A stretch of 64,000 nt of DNA. Source: SpSt-398 sp033762195 (GTDB taxonomy: Bacteria; Bacteroidota; Bacteroidia; Chitinophagales; Chitinophagaceae). The notes beneath the pieces are model-generated. The model did no database searches, was not told the origin of the DNA, and saw only the letters and a program-made list of their open reading frames with translations. Of this stretch, positions 50,607 through 60,889 are shown one piece after another. Location of the stretch: assembly GCA_033762195.1 (NCBI GenBank), contig JANRLV010000056.1, positions 1-64,000 of the forward strand, read 5' to 3'. Numbering within the stretch: position 1 is the first letter of the stretch; each line of letters starts with the position of its first letter. The translations under genes were made by a program, and so were the position numbers.

Positions 50607-52769
50607 TTGGCCGAAAGGCATTGGAGAACGATAACAACTAAAAAATCTGGCGGAGCATTGGACATCCGGCGCGACATATTATGGAGGGTCTACCTCAGCT
50701 TTATTGGCATTGGCTTGCTTAGTATGCTGGTTCTGGGTAGAGCGATCTACATCCAGCGGGTGCAGGGCAGCTACTGGCGAAGCATGAGCGACAGCCTTCA
50801 CCAACGCATCCAGGAAATTTCACCTGACCGGGGTACCATCTACAGCGAAGATGGTCAAATGCTGAGTACCTCTCTCCCTGAGTTTGATATTTACATGGAC
50901 TTTGCCGCCGACGGACTCCGCGAAAAAGACGGTAAACGTTTCCGCGAAAACCTGGACTCCTTCGCCTATTACATGGCTATCACCTTTGGCGAAAAATCGA
51001 AAGCCGCCTATGTAAGTGAACTGAAAAAAGCATTCAAAGAAAAGAGACGGTATTTCCTGCTAAAGAAAAAGATGTCCTTTGAGGAATATAAGCGTTTTCG
51101 CGAGTTCCCTCTTGTTCGCCTCGGACGTAACCGCTCGGGTGTGATCGCTGAAGTCAACAGCAAACGGTTGATGCCGTATGGCCTCATGGCGAATCGTACC
51201 ATTGGTCTGGCCAGAAAGAATGCAGACAATGTGGGTTTGGAAAGGACCTATGATTCGCTGCTGAAAGGACAAACCGGAAAAAGACTGGTACGGTTTATTG
51301 CCGGTGGTGCAGCTGTTCCTGTCGATGGCTACATGATCGAGCCCGAAAACGGGAAAGATATTGTGACCACGCTGGATGTACAGATACAGGACATTGCGCA
51401 AACAGCCCTGATGCGCAAAATGACCGAGAGCGAAGCGCAGTACGGCACCTGTATTGTGATGGAAACAAAAACCGGAAAGATCAAAGCCATCGCCAACCTG
51501 GGTCGCCAAACAGATGGCAATTATTGGGAGGATTATAATTATGCCCTGCGGACCACTGAGCCGGGTTCTACCATCAAATTGGCCACCCTGCTTGCCACGC
51601 TCAGTGAAGGAACGGTAAGGCCCAATGACCCAGTGGAAGTGGGAACGGCCGGACAAGCCATGGTTGGTAATATCCGGAATGTGACCGATGCGGAACGCTC
51701 TCCCAAACCGGTACTCACCGTGAAAGAATGTTTTGCACATAGTTCCAATGTGGGGATGGGTAAACTGGCTTATAAAACCTTTGGATCGAACCCCATCAAA
51801 TTCAAAGATTACCTCTCCAAATATCATCTGGACCAACGTACAGGTATCGACCTGGTTGGGGAAGAAAAGCCCCGGCATGCTGTACTGAAAAAGAATAGGG
51901 AAGGATTAAGTGATCTCATCACCATCAGCTTTGGATATGCGATCGAGGTAAGTCCCCTGCAAACGCTGACTTTATACAATGCCATCGCCAACAATGGGCG
52001 GATGATGAAACCCTATCTCGTCAACCGTATCCTGCAGAATGGAATTCCGGTTAAAGAATTTCAGCCGGAAGTGTTGGAGGAAAGGATAGCAGATGAAGCC
52101 GTGATCCGTACTGCCAAAGAGTCCATGGAAATGGTGATCACCGAAGGAACAGGTCGGCCCGCATTTGAAGGAATTAATTTTCCCGTGGCTGGAAAAACAG
52201 GAACGGCACATGTGGCCGACGGGAAGATCAAATATCAGGACATGATCTACCAGGCTTCTTTTGTTGGTTATTTTCCAGCGAATGATCCTCAATATACCTG
52301 CATCGTTGTCATCCGTACCCAACCACATGCAGTGTATCACTATGGCGGACAACTGGCCGCGCCGGTGTTCCGTGAGATCGCGACCAAACTGTATAATCAG
52401 CAGGTGGAGAAAAAAGCGGGACAACAGATCACGTTTACCAGCGACAGCAGTCAGTACATGTATGCCGGAAACGGGCAGGCGATCCGTAAAGTATATGCCG
52501 ATCTGGGAATGTCATATCGCGATTCGTCCAACAGTAAAAATTGGTCAAGGGTAAGTCCGGAAAAAGGATATGCCATTGTCCGGGAAATACCCCAGGCACC
52601 GGCGCAATTACCCGATCTGACCGGTATGGGATTGAAAGATGCGCTTTTGTTGTTGGAATCGAAAGGGGTGACCGTTCAGGTAAGTGGGAAAGGGAAAGTG
52701 AAACAGCAATCATTACCTGCTGGTACGGCCCTGACAAAAGGAATGGTGATTCAATTGACTTTAGGATAA
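50607..52769 (+). CDS. ftsI: Septal penicillin-binding protein (FtsI, transpeptidase) with PASTA domain
   Basis: A 720-residue class B transpeptidase. The first usable start is TTG at 50607; no ATG or GTG opens this frame upstream. One membrane helix (about 31-48), a PBP dimerisation domain, then the catalytic domain with Ser321 in STIK, HSSN near 379, and AGKTGTAH near 530. The last about 60 residues (PDLTGMGLKDALLLLESKG) form one PASTA domain. It crosslinks septal peptidoglycan, working with FtsW. Cluster position is the standard one. Confidence 0.93.
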   Translation: MAERHWRTITTKKSGGALDIRRDILWRVYLSFIGIGLLSMLVLGRAIYIQRVQGSYWRSMSDSLHQRIQEISPDRGTIYSEDGQMLSTSLPEFDIYMDFAADGLREKDGKRFRENLDSFAYYMAITFGEKSKAAYVSELKKAFKEKRRYFLLKKKMSFEEYKRFREFPLVRLGRNRSGVIAEVNSKRLMPYGLMANRTIGLARKNADNVGLERTYDSLLKGQTGKRLVRFIAGGAAVPVDGYMIEPENGKDIVTTLDVQIQDIAQTALMRKMTESEAQYGTCIVMETKTGKIKAIANLGRQTDGNYWEDYNYALRTTEPGSTIKLATLLATLSEGTVRPNDPVEVGTAGQAMVGNIRNVTDAERSPKPVLTVKECFAHSSNVGMGKLAYKTFGSNPIKFKDYLSKYHLDQRTGIDLVGEEKPRHAVLKKNREGLSDLITISFGYAIEVSPLQTLTLYNAIANNGRMMKPYLVNRILQNGIPVKEFQPEVLEERIADEAVIRTAKESMEMVITEGTGRPAFEGINFPVAGKTGTAHVADGKIKYQDMIYQASFVGYFPANDPQYTCIVVIRTQPHAVYHYGGQLAAPVFREIATKLYNQQVEKKAGQQITFTSDSSQYMYAGNGQAIRKVYADLGMSYRDSSNSKNWSRVSPEKGYAIVREIPQAPAQLPDLTGMGLKDALLLLESKGVTVQVSGKGKVKQQSLPAGTALTKGMVIQLTLG

Positions 52770-52779
52770 ATGATTCGAG

Positions 52780-54246
52780 TTGGTTAGCGTACAGGATATA
52801 TTATATAAAGTGGCGATCCGGACAGTGGTGGGAAAAACCGCTACCTCCGTAAAGGATATCCAACTGGATTCAAGAAAAGTAACAGCGAGTTCTTTGTTTG
52901 TGGCGGTAAAAGGGGCAGCAACCGATGGACATAGTTTCATGGCGAAAGCCGAAGAGGCCGGAGCCTCGGTCATTGTTTGCGAAACCTTACCGGTTACCCT
53001 GAACCCGGATATTCTGTATGTCCAGGTCAATAACAGTGCTGAAGCAGCAGGGATCATGGCCCATAATTTTTATGGACAACCATCCTTAAAACTGAAGCTG
53101 GTGGGCGTAACCGGTACAAATGGAAAGACAACCATCGCCACTTTATTATATAAGCTCTTTGTATCACTGGGTTACAACTGTGGATTGATCAGCACGGTGG
53201 AGAACCGCATTAACGGGGAAGTTATTCCAGCTACGCATACCACACCGGATGCGGTCAGTCTGAACGCCCTGTTGCGGAGAATGGTGGATGAGGGATGCAC
53301 GCATGTTTTCATGGAGAACAGTTCGCATGCCATTCACCAGCACCGAAGCACGGCCCTTCATTTTACCGGGGCCCTGTTCAGCAACATCACCCATGACCAC
53401 CTGGATTATCACAAAACCTTTGATGAGTATATCCGGGTGAAGAAGGCCTTTTTTGATGGATTGTCTGCTGATGCTTTTGCCATCAGCAATTTGGATGACA
53501 AAAGGGGGCCGGTGATGTTGCAAAATACCGTAGCCAGGAAATATCTCTACAGCCTTAAATCTATGGCTGATTTTAAAGGGAAGATTTTGGAGAATGGATT
53601 GACCGGATTGATGATGACAGTGAATGAACAGGAGGTCCATTTCCGGTTGATCGGCGAGTTCAATGCCTACAACCTGCTGGCGGTGTATGGAGCGGCGATC
53701 TGCCTCGGCGAAGAGAAGCATGATGTGTTGCGGAATCTTTCCCTGCTCACGGGAGCCGAAGGAAGATTTGACTATCTCGTCTCCCGCAAAGAAAGGATTA
53801 TGGCGATCGTTGATTATGCCCACACACCCGATGCCTTGCTGAATGTGTTGGCTACGATCAAGAAACTAAGAAAAGGGAATGAGCGGGTGTTCACTGTGGT
53901 AGGATGTGGAGGTGACAGGGACAAGACCAAAAGACCCGTAATGGCGGAAGTAGCCGCGGAACACAGTGATAAAGTGATCCTGACCAGCGATAACCCCCGG
54001 TCCGAAGAACCTGATGCGATCATCCGGGATATGGAAGCAGGATTAGGGAGTGCAGGAAAAAGAAGGACGATCTCGATTACCGACCGGCGCGAAGCGATCA
54101 AGACAGCCGTGAGTTTGGCAGGACCTGAGGATATAATCCTGATCGCTGGCAAAGGACATGAGAAGTACCAGGAGATAAAAGGAGTGAGACATCATTTCGA
54201 CGACAAAGAAGTAGTGCAGGAGCTGTTTGCATTACTGGAAAAATAA
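52780..54246 (+). CDS. murE: UDP-MurNAc-tripeptide synthetase MurE
   Basis: A 488-residue Mur ligase adding the third amino acid. ATP loop GVTGTNGKTT near 110-119, HDHLDYHKTFDEY near 205, and DNPRSEEPDAI near 407, where DNPR indicates meso-diaminopimelate as substrate. TTG start at 52780; the following VSVQDILYKV is the usual N-terminus. It ends 25 bases before mraY. Confidence 0.93.
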   Translation: MVSVQDILYKVAIRTVVGKTATSVKDIQLDSRKVTASSLFVAVKGAATDGHSFMAKAEEAGASVIVCETLPVTLNPDILYVQVNNSAEAAGIMAHNFYGQPSLKLKLVGVTGTNGKTTIATLLYKLFVSLGYNCGLISTVENRINGEVIPATHTTPDAVSLNALLRRMVDEGCTHVFMENSSHAIHQHRSTALHFTGALFSNITHDHLDYHKTFDEYIRVKKAFFDGLSADAFAISNLDDKRGPVMLQNTVARKYLYSLKSMADFKGKILENGLTGLMMTVNEQEVHFRLIGEFNAYNLLAVYGAAICLGEEKHDVLRNLSLLTGAEGRFDYLVSRKERIMAIVDYAHTPDALLNVLATIKKLRKGNERVFTVVGCGGDRDKTKRPVMAEVAAEHSDKVILTSDNPRSEEPDAIIRDMEAGLGSAGKRRTISITDRREAIKTAVSLAGPEDIILIAGKGHEKYQEIKGVRHHFDDKEVVQELFALLEK

Positions 54247-54271
54247 AAGTAAACCGACAAACCAGGCCAAC

Positions 54272-55549
54272 ATGTTATATCATTTGTTTCAGTGGTTCGA
54301 GCAACAGGATATCCACCTTCCGGGTAGCCGACTGTTCCTCTTTACCACGTCACGGGTGTTGTTGGCTCTTCTCCTATCACTTGTGGTGACCATGATCTAT
54401 GGTAAACGACTGATCAACTTCCTGAAAAGGAAGCAAGTCGGGGAAACAGTACGCGACCTGGGATTGGCCGGAGAGCAAAGCAAGAAAGGAACACCGACCA
54501 TGGGAGGTTTCATCATCATCCTGGGAATATTATTACCCACGATCCTGTTGGCCAACCTCAATTCGGTTTACATCATCGTGATGCTGATCGCCACGGTCTG
54601 GCTGGGTGCGATCGGTTTTGTAGATGATTATTTGAAATTAAGGGCCAAACGCCTGGCACAGCAACAAGGCGTGAATTATAAAAAGGGAGATAAAGATGGT
54701 TTGGCGGGTTGGTTTAAAATACTCGGGCAGGTTGGATTGGGTATCACGGTCGGGGCTGTACTCATCTTTAACAGCGAGGTAAAGATCTGGCGTGAATACC
54801 AGGGTGCATTTAACCCCAATAACCCGGATATGGAAGTAAGGACGGTGGATGGCAAGGAAAAAGTTTTTGTGGTCACCAAAGAACCGATCACGACCATTCC
54901 TTTTGTCCGGTCACATGAATTCAACTACACCAAACTTCTTCCCGAAGGGATCCGGGATTATGCCTGGGTATTGTATATCCTGATCGTGATCTTCATCATC
55001 ACCGCTGTTTCCAACGGTGCCAATATCACGGATGGGTTGGATGGATTGGCCTCGGGCACATCCGCGCTGATAGGGGTTTGTTTGGGCATATTCGCCTATG
55101 CCAGTGGTAATTTTTATTTCGCGGACTATCTGAACATCATGTATATCCCGGGCCTGGAGGAATTATCCATATTCATTGCAGCCATGATCGGGGCCTGTAT
55201 AGGGTTTATGTGGTACAATGCTTATCCCGCCCAGGTTTTCATGGGAGATACGGGAAGCCTGACACTGGGTGGATTGATCGCCGCCATTGCCATCATTGTA
55301 CATAAAGAATTGTTGATCCCGATCTTTTGCGGGGTGTTCCTGGTAGAGAACCTGAGCGTGATGTTGCAGGTTGGGTATTTCAAATACACCAGGAAAAAGT
55401 ATGGAGAGGGAAGACGCATCTTTTTGATGAGTCCGCTCCACCACCATTACCAAAAGAAAGGCTATCACGAGGCCAAGATCGTGACCCGTTTCTGGATCGT
55501 AACGCTGTTGTGTGTGGCCTTTGCCATCGCGACACTTAAAATACGGTAA
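54272..55549 (+). CDS. mraY: Phospho-MurNAc-pentapeptide transferase MraY
   Basis: A 425-residue polytopic enzyme making lipid I from UDP-MurNAc-pentapeptide and undecaprenyl phosphate. The ATG at 54272 (MLYHLFQWFEQQDIHLPGS) is the family start. Conserved segments are KKGTPTMGG near 71, FVDDYLKLRAKR near 117, NITDGLDGLASG near 250 and GFMWYNAYPAQVFMGDTGS near 310. A hydrophilic insertion of about 60 residues (about 170-225), typical of Bacteroidota MraY, is present. Confidence 0.94.
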   Translation: MLYHLFQWFEQQDIHLPGSRLFLFTTSRVLLALLLSLVVTMIYGKRLINFLKRKQVGETVRDLGLAGEQSKKGTPTMGGFIIILGILLPTILLANLNSVYIIVMLIATVWLGAIGFVDDYLKLRAKRLAQQQGVNYKKGDKDGLAGWFKILGQVGLGITVGAVLIFNSEVKIWREYQGAFNPNNPDMEVRTVDGKEKVFVVTKEPITTIPFVRSHEFNYTKLLPEGIRDYAWVLYILIVIFIITAVSNGANITDGLDGLASGTSALIGVCLGIFAYASGNFYFADYLNIMYIPGLEELSIFIAAMIGACIGFMWYNAYPAQVFMGDTGSLTLGGLIAAIAIIVHKELLIPIFCGVFLVENLSVMLQVGYFKYTRKKYGEGRRIFLMSPLHHHYQKKGYHEAKIVTRFWIVTLLCVAFAIATLKIR

Positions 55550-55749
55550 GATACTGAAGCCACCGTGGTTTCATCTGTGAAAAACCTATCGGATTCATGA
55601 TGATTGTGTGGTACAGTTTAAAACCAATACCTCTGAAGAACCCCACCCGTACGTATTTCTCCTGGCGGACGGCCTGATAGCAGGCCCGCTTTGAGAACAG
55701 AAGGCAGCGCTGAAAAATCTGATCGTGCGCTGTAAGAAATGGAAGAAGC

Positions 55750-57090
55750 ATGCGTGAGCGTTTCGTCATACTGGGAGGAGGAGAAAGTGGCATCGGGGCT
55801 GCGTTGCTGGCAAAGCAACAAGGCTATGATGTTTTTCTTTCCGACCAGGGTTCTTTGAAAGAGGGTTGGAAACAGGAATTGATCAAAGAAGGCATTCCCT
55901 TTGAAGAAGGCGGACATACTTCCTCGATCGTCCTGGCTGCCGATGAGATCATGAAGAGCCCGGGTATCCCCGAAAAGAATGAGATGGTAAAAGCCATCCG
56001 AAAGAAAGGGATACCGGTCATCAGCGAGATCGAACTGGCCTACCGGTTTAAAGGACAGAGCCGGATCATCGCCATCACCGGGAGCAACGGGAAAACCACC
56101 ACCACAGCGCTTATCTATCATATCTGCAAAACCGCAGGATTGGATTGCGCGCTGGTGGGAAATATTGGATTCTCCTTTGCCCGGCAGGTAGCCACCGACC
56201 CCAAACCCTTGTATGTTGCGGAGATCAGCAGTTTTCAGCTGGATGATATCCACCACTTCAAACCCGATGTGGCGATACTTACCAATATCACTGAAGACCA
56301 CCTGGATCGCTATGAATACAAATTCGAGAATTATATCCGCAGCAAATTCCGGATCGTGATGAACCAGGATAGCAGTGACCATTTCATTTACTGCGCGGAT
56401 GACGAAGTAACCATGCAGTATATAGACCAATTTAAAATACTCTCTAACCCATTACCAATTAGTATGAGAAAAGAACTGGCCAACGGAGCATTTATCAAAG
56501 ACGGGGACGTGTATGTAAGGACAGGACATGAACACATTTCTATGAGTGTGTACGACTTTGCCCTGAAAGGGAAACATAATCAATACAATACTATGGCCGC
56601 ATGTGTAGCCGGAGCCACCATGGATATCCGGAAGGAGAAGATCAGGGAGGCTGTGCAAACCTTCCACAGCCTGGAGCACCGCATGGAGCCGGTATCAACG
56701 GTCAGAGGAGTAGAGTTCATCAACGACAGTAAAGCAACCAACGTCAACAGCACCTGGTATGCCCTGGAAAGCATGAACAAACCTACGGTCATCATCCTGG
56801 GTGGTGTAGACAAGGGGAATGACTATTCCCTGATCGAAGACCTGGTAAAGGAAAAAGTGAAAGGCATTGTTTGCCTGGGTACAGATAATACCAAGATCCA
56901 CGAAGCATTTAAAAATATTGGATGCCCTATTGTAAACACAGGCAGCGCCTCCGAAGCCGTACATGCTGCCTTTCAATTAGCTACCAAAGGCGATGTGGTC
57001 CTGTTAAGCCCGGCTTGCGCCAGTTTTGACCTGTTCAAAAACTACGAAGACCGCGGCAATCAATTCAAACAGGCCGTTCGCGAATTATAA
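55750..57090 (+). CDS. murD: UDP-MurNAc-L-Ala:D-Glu ligase MurD
   Basis: A 446-residue Mur ligase that adds D-glutamate. FVILGGGESGIGAALLAKQ opens the UDP-binding domain; ATP loop AITGSNGKTTTTA near 114, NITEDHLDRYEY near 180, INDSKATNVNST near 325, and LSPACASFDLFKNYEDRG near 420 are conserved. The gap of 200 bases after mraY holds no gene I can see. ATG at 55750. Confidence 0.93.
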   Translation: MRERFVILGGGESGIGAALLAKQQGYDVFLSDQGSLKEGWKQELIKEGIPFEEGGHTSSIVLAADEIMKSPGIPEKNEMVKAIRKKGIPVISEIELAYRFKGQSRIIAITGSNGKTTTTALIYHICKTAGLDCALVGNIGFSFARQVATDPKPLYVAEISSFQLDDIHHFKPDVAILTNITEDHLDRYEYKFENYIRSKFRIVMNQDSSDHFIYCADDEVTMQYIDQFKILSNPLPISMRKELANGAFIKDGDVYVRTGHEHISMSVYDFALKGKHNQYNTMAACVAGATMDIRKEKIREAVQTFHSLEHRMEPVSTVRGVEFINDSKATNVNSTWYALESMNKPTVIILGGVDKGNDYSLIEDLVKEKVKGIVCLGTDNTKIHEAFKNIGCPIVNTGSASEAVHAAFQLATKGDVVLLSPACASFDLFKNYEDRGNQFKQAVREL

Positions 57091-57108
57091 GTAAAGATTG
57101 TATAGAAA

Positions 57109-58365
57109 ATGACAGAACCGGTACAAATAGAGAATCCCCTTCGGCGCTTTAGCGCCCGCACCAAAGGCGACAAGGTCATCTGGGCCCTGGTTGTCTTATT
57201 GGTGTTGGTGTCTTTGCTGGTGGTGTACAGCGCTACCGGCTCACTCGCCTATAAAATGTATAAGGGGAATACCGAGATCTACCTTTTCAAACAGATCATG
57301 TTCATCATCATGGGGATCGCGGTGATCTATTTTGCCCATAAGGTCAATTATACGATCTACTCAAAGGTGGCACAGATTCTTTTCCTGCTTTCCATACCCT
57401 TATTGATCTATACCCTCTTTTTTGGTGTTCGTATGAATGAAGGTAGCCGTTGGATACGCCTGCCCATCATCAACATGACCATGCAAACCTCCGACCTGGC
57501 CAAACTCGCCCTGTTCATGTACCTCGCGCGGTTGCTCAGCCGGAAACAACAAGTGATCAAGGACCTGAAGAAAGGCTATCTCCATCTGATCACACCGGTG
57601 GCTGTCATTTGTATGCTCATTGCACCAGCCAATCTTTCAACAGCTTTGCTGCTGGGCGCCAGTTGTATGCTGCTGCTCTTTATCGGCCGGGCGAATACAA
57701 AACATTTGCTTGTTACGGTTGGCATCGTTATGATCCCGCTCGTTCTCCTCATTGGCGCGGCCATGATCAAGCATCATTCGAATGATGGACAGGAAGCGGA
57801 GGTGAGAAAAGGAAGTTCCGGGGGATTGTTTGCCCGGGTAGATACCTGGATCAGTCGTGTAGAAGGCTTTATGTATGGCGGAGGAAAAGAAGCAGCCAAT
57901 GAAGATGCTTATCAGGTCAATCAGGCCAAGATCGCGATCGCCAAAGGCGGGTTGCTGGGTGTGGGACCTGGAAACAGTACCCAACGAAACTTTTTGCCAC
58001 AGGCCTACAATGATTTTATCTATCCCATCATCATTGAAGAGTATGGGCTGGCCGGTGGGGCGTTTATCTTATTTATTTATCTCGTTTTCTTATATAGAAG
58101 CATACGCATTTTTAAACGTTGTCCCTATGCCTTTGGCGCTTTTCTCGCCCTGGGATTGAGTTTTACCCTCGTCATTCAGGCGGTGGTGAATATGGCAGTG
58201 AGTGTAAACCTGTTTCCTGTAACAGGGGTAACTCTTCCACTGGTGAGCATGGGGGGCAGTAGTTTTCTCTTTACCTGCTTGTCGATTGGGATCATTTTGA
58301 GTGTGGCCAGCAATGTGGAGAAACTGGAAGGAAAAAATGCGCAGGCGGAAACTGTTGAAGCATGA
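57109..58365 (+). CDS. ftsW: Division-specific lipid II polymerase FtsW
   Basis: A 418-residue SEDS family glycosyltransferase with about ten membrane helices. Recognisable parts are VYSATGSLAYK near 40, NEGSRWIRLP near 110, QVNQAKIAIAKGGLLGVGPG near 265 and FPVTGVTLPLVSMGGSS near 365. It polymerises septal glycan with FtsI. Its TGA overlaps the murG ATG (ATGA), so the two are translationally coupled. Confidence 0.94.
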   Translation: MTEPVQIENPLRRFSARTKGDKVIWALVVLLVLVSLLVVYSATGSLAYKMYKGNTEIYLFKQIMFIIMGIAVIYFAHKVNYTIYSKVAQILFLLSIPLLIYTLFFGVRMNEGSRWIRLPIINMTMQTSDLAKLALFMYLARLLSRKQQVIKDLKKGYLHLITPVAVICMLIAPANLSTALLLGASCMLLLFIGRANTKHLLVTVGIVMIPLVLLIGAAMIKHHSNDGQEAEVRKGSSGGLFARVDTWISRVEGFMYGGGKEAANEDAYQVNQAKIAIAKGGLLGVGPGNSTQRNFLPQAYNDFIYPIIIEEYGLAGGAFILFIYLVFLYRSIRIFKRCPYAFGAFLALGLSFTLVIQAVVNMAVSVNLFPVTGVTLPLVSMGGSSFLFTCLSIGIILSVASNVEKLEGKNAQAETVEA

Positions 58366-59459
58366 CCAAAAGGGTGATCATAGCCGGGGGTGGTACAGGC
58401 GGACATATTTTTCCCGCCATCGCGATTGCCCATGCGCTGAAAAAACTGGACCCTTCGATTGAGATATTATTTGTAGGGGCCAAAGGGAAAATGGAAATGG
58501 AGAAAGTACCCCAGGCAGGATTTGATATCATCGGATTGGATATAGCCGGGTTCAACCGAAGTTCTTTGATAAAAAATATTGGATTGCCTTTTAAACTCCT
58601 GAAGAGTTTATGGCAGGCCAGATCGATCCTGGTAGGGTTTCTTCCCAATGCGGTGGTCGGGGTAGGTGGATACGCCAGTTTCCCGATGCTCCGACAGGCG
58701 CAACGAAAGAAGATTCCAACCCTGATCCAGGAACAGAATTCGCATGCCGGGAAATCAAATACCATTCTTGGCCGGAAAGCAAACCGGATCTGTGTGGCAT
58801 ATGAAGGCATGGAAAAATTCTTTCCTGCGGATCGGATACTGCTCACCGGTAACCAGGTAAGAGCCACCATCAGTGGTTCCACCTGTAGCCGCGAAGAAGG
58901 TGCCGCCTTTTTCAAACTTGATCCTTCAAAAAAGATCTTGTTGGTGGTGGGAGGAAGTCTGGGCGCCCGCTCGATCAACGAAGCCATGGAAAGCGGATTG
59001 GATACCCTGCTTGAAGCAGGTATCCAGGTCATCTGGCAAACCGGAAAACCTTTTCTGGAAAGGGCCAGTGCCAAAGCAGCCGGGAAGCAGGGAGTGTGGG
59101 TAAATGATTTTATCACCCAGATGGAATTTGGCTACGCGGCGGCAGATGCGGTCATTTCGAGGGCAGGTGCTATGGCGATCGCAGAATTATGTGTGTTGAA
59201 AAAGCCTGTGCTCTTTGTGCCTTTTCCCTTTGCGGCGGAAGACCATCAAACAGTCAATGCCCAAAGCCTGGTAAAAAAGAATGCAGCCTGGATGGTGAAA
59301 GACAGCGAGGCAAGGGGAAAGGTCGTTCCAATGATGCTGGACTTATTAAACAATGAGGCAAAAAGAATGGAGCTGGTAAGGAATATTTCCGAATTGGGAA
59401 TAACAGATGCCGATGAGCGGATAGCCAGAGAAGTTTTGGCACTCATCAAAAACAAATGA
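58362..59459 (+). CDS. murG: Lipid II synthase MurG
   Basis: A 365-residue GT-B glycosyltransferase that adds GlcNAc to lipid I. N-terminal IIAGGGTGGHIFPAIAIAH, GVGGYASFP near 100, IQEQNSHAGKSN near 122, VVGGSLGARSIN near 193, and SRAGAMAIAELC near 266 match the family. It overlaps ftsW by four bases at its start and murC by four bases at its end. Confidence 0.95.
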   Translation: MTKRVIIAGGGTGGHIFPAIAIAHALKKLDPSIEILFVGAKGKMEMEKVPQAGFDIIGLDIAGFNRSSLIKNIGLPFKLLKSLWQARSILVGFLPNAVVGVGGYASFPMLRQAQRKKIPTLIQEQNSHAGKSNTILGRKANRICVAYEGMEKFFPADRILLTGNQVRATISGSTCSREEGAAFFKLDPSKKILLVVGGSLGARSINEAMESGLDTLLEAGIQVIWQTGKPFLERASAKAAGKQGVWVNDFITQMEFGYAAADAVISRAGAMAIAELCVLKKPVLFVPFPFAAEDHQTVNAQSLVKKNAAWMVKDSEARGKVVPMMLDLLNNEAKRMELVRNISELGITDADERIAREVLALIKNK

Positions 59460-60868
59460 ACAACGAGTCTCAACATACTGTCCTTATGAATACCCCCTTT
59501 CGGGGGAAACAGGTTTATTTCATTGGTATCGGTGGTATCGGGATGAGTGCATTGGCCCGTTACTTCCATACCCAGGGAGCGCTGGTGAGTGGATATGACA
59601 AAACCTCCACTCCTCTTACGAGAGAATTGGAGGCATCGGGGATCGGGGTGCATTATAATGAAGATCTTACCAAGGTCCCCCCAAATGCGGAATTGGTGGT
59701 GTACACACCCGCCATTCCCAAAGAGCATCAGGAGCTGGTTTTTCTCCAGCAGCAAGGATATAACGTAGTAAAACGCAGCGATGTGCTGCAGATGATATCC
59801 AACAGTTCTTTTAATATCTGTATTGCCGGTACCCATGGCAAAACGACCATTACCACCATGATCGCGCATCTCTTGCGCGATTCTGGCTATGGCTGCAACG
59901 CCTTTTTAGGCGGGATCTCTGTAAACTATGGCACCAATTTCTGGAGCCATGAACGGAATGTATGTGTGATAGAAGCGGATGAGTATGATCGAAGTTTTTT
60001 GAAATTAAGTCCGGATATCGCGGTGATCACGGCGATGGATGCCGACCACCTCGATATCTATGGCACAGCAGAGGAAATGGAAAAGGCGTTTATTGAATTT
60101 ACCGGAAAGGTAAAACCATCGGGTAAACTGGTGAGCAAGTTCGGATTGAAAAGAGGGAAGGACCTGTTGACACCCGACCGGACCACCTACAGCCTGCAGA
60201 ATGAAAGCGCCGATGTGTATGCCGCCAATATCCGAATGAAAAGTGGCAGCTACACCTTCGATGTGGTGATGAAAGACAATCTGCTGAATGATGTGGTGCT
60301 GCATATGGGGGGAATGCACAATGTGGAGAATATCACCGCGGCGATCGCGGTGGCCAGTTCTTTGGGGATCGAAAATGAGAAGATCAAATCGGCCGTGGAA
60401 AATTTCCGGGGTGTCAAACGACGCTTTGAGTATATCATCAAAACCGATAACCAGGTTTTTATCGATGATTATGCACATCACCCGGAAGAACTCAGGGCAT
60501 TGATCACCGGGGCAAAATCTCTGTTTGCAGGTAAAACCTGTACGGTCATTTTTCAACCGCATCTGTTCACCCGCACCAGGGACCATGCGGATGGGTTTGC
60601 TGAAGTGCTGGACCTGGCAGACCGGGTCGTTCTGCTCCCGATCTATCCCGCGCGGGAATTACCGATCGAAGGAGTGAACAGTGAAATGATCCTGGATAGA
60701 ATGAAAAACCCCAATAGGGAGCTCGTAAAGAAAGAGGATTTGATGAGCTGGGCCCAACAGTACGCCAAAACATGGAACAAGGAATTGGGAAATGTGCTGG
60801 TTACAGCAGGAGCGGGGGATATTGATGGAGAGCTTGTTGGAATAAAAGAAATATTAAATAAAAGCTAA
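59456..60868 (+). CDS. murC: UDP-MurNAc:L-Ala ligase MurC
   Basis: A 470-residue Mur ligase, the first to add an amino acid. N-terminal FIGIGGIGMSALARYF, ATP loop IAGTHGKTTITTM near 125, EADEYDRSFLKL near 170, and FIDDYAHHPEELRAL near 340. Its ATG overlaps the murG stop. The final codons AGC TAA are part of an AGCTAAT-type hairpin (AAAAGCTAATAGC then TATTAGCC) in the gap to ftsQ. Confidence 0.94.
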   Translation: MNNESQHTVLMNTPFRGKQVYFIGIGGIGMSALARYFHTQGALVSGYDKTSTPLTRELEASGIGVHYNEDLTKVPPNAELVVYTPAIPKEHQELVFLQQQGYNVVKRSDVLQMISNSSFNICIAGTHGKTTITTMIAHLLRDSGYGCNAFLGGISVNYGTNFWSHERNVCVIEADEYDRSFLKLSPDIAVITAMDADHLDIYGTAEEMEKAFIEFTGKVKPSGKLVSKFGLKRGKDLLTPDRTTYSLQNESADVYAANIRMKSGSYTFDVVMKDNLLNDVVLHMGGMHNVENITAAIAVASSLGIENEKIKSAVENFRGVKRRFEYIIKTDNQVFIDDYAHHPEELRALITGAKSLFAGKTCTVIFQPHLFTRTRDHADGFAEVLDLADRVVLLPIYPARELPIEGVNSEMILDRMKNPNRELVKKEDLMSWAQQYAKTWNKELGNVLVTAGAGDIDGELVGIKEILNKS

Positions 60869-60889
60869 TAGCTATTAGCCAAGAAAACC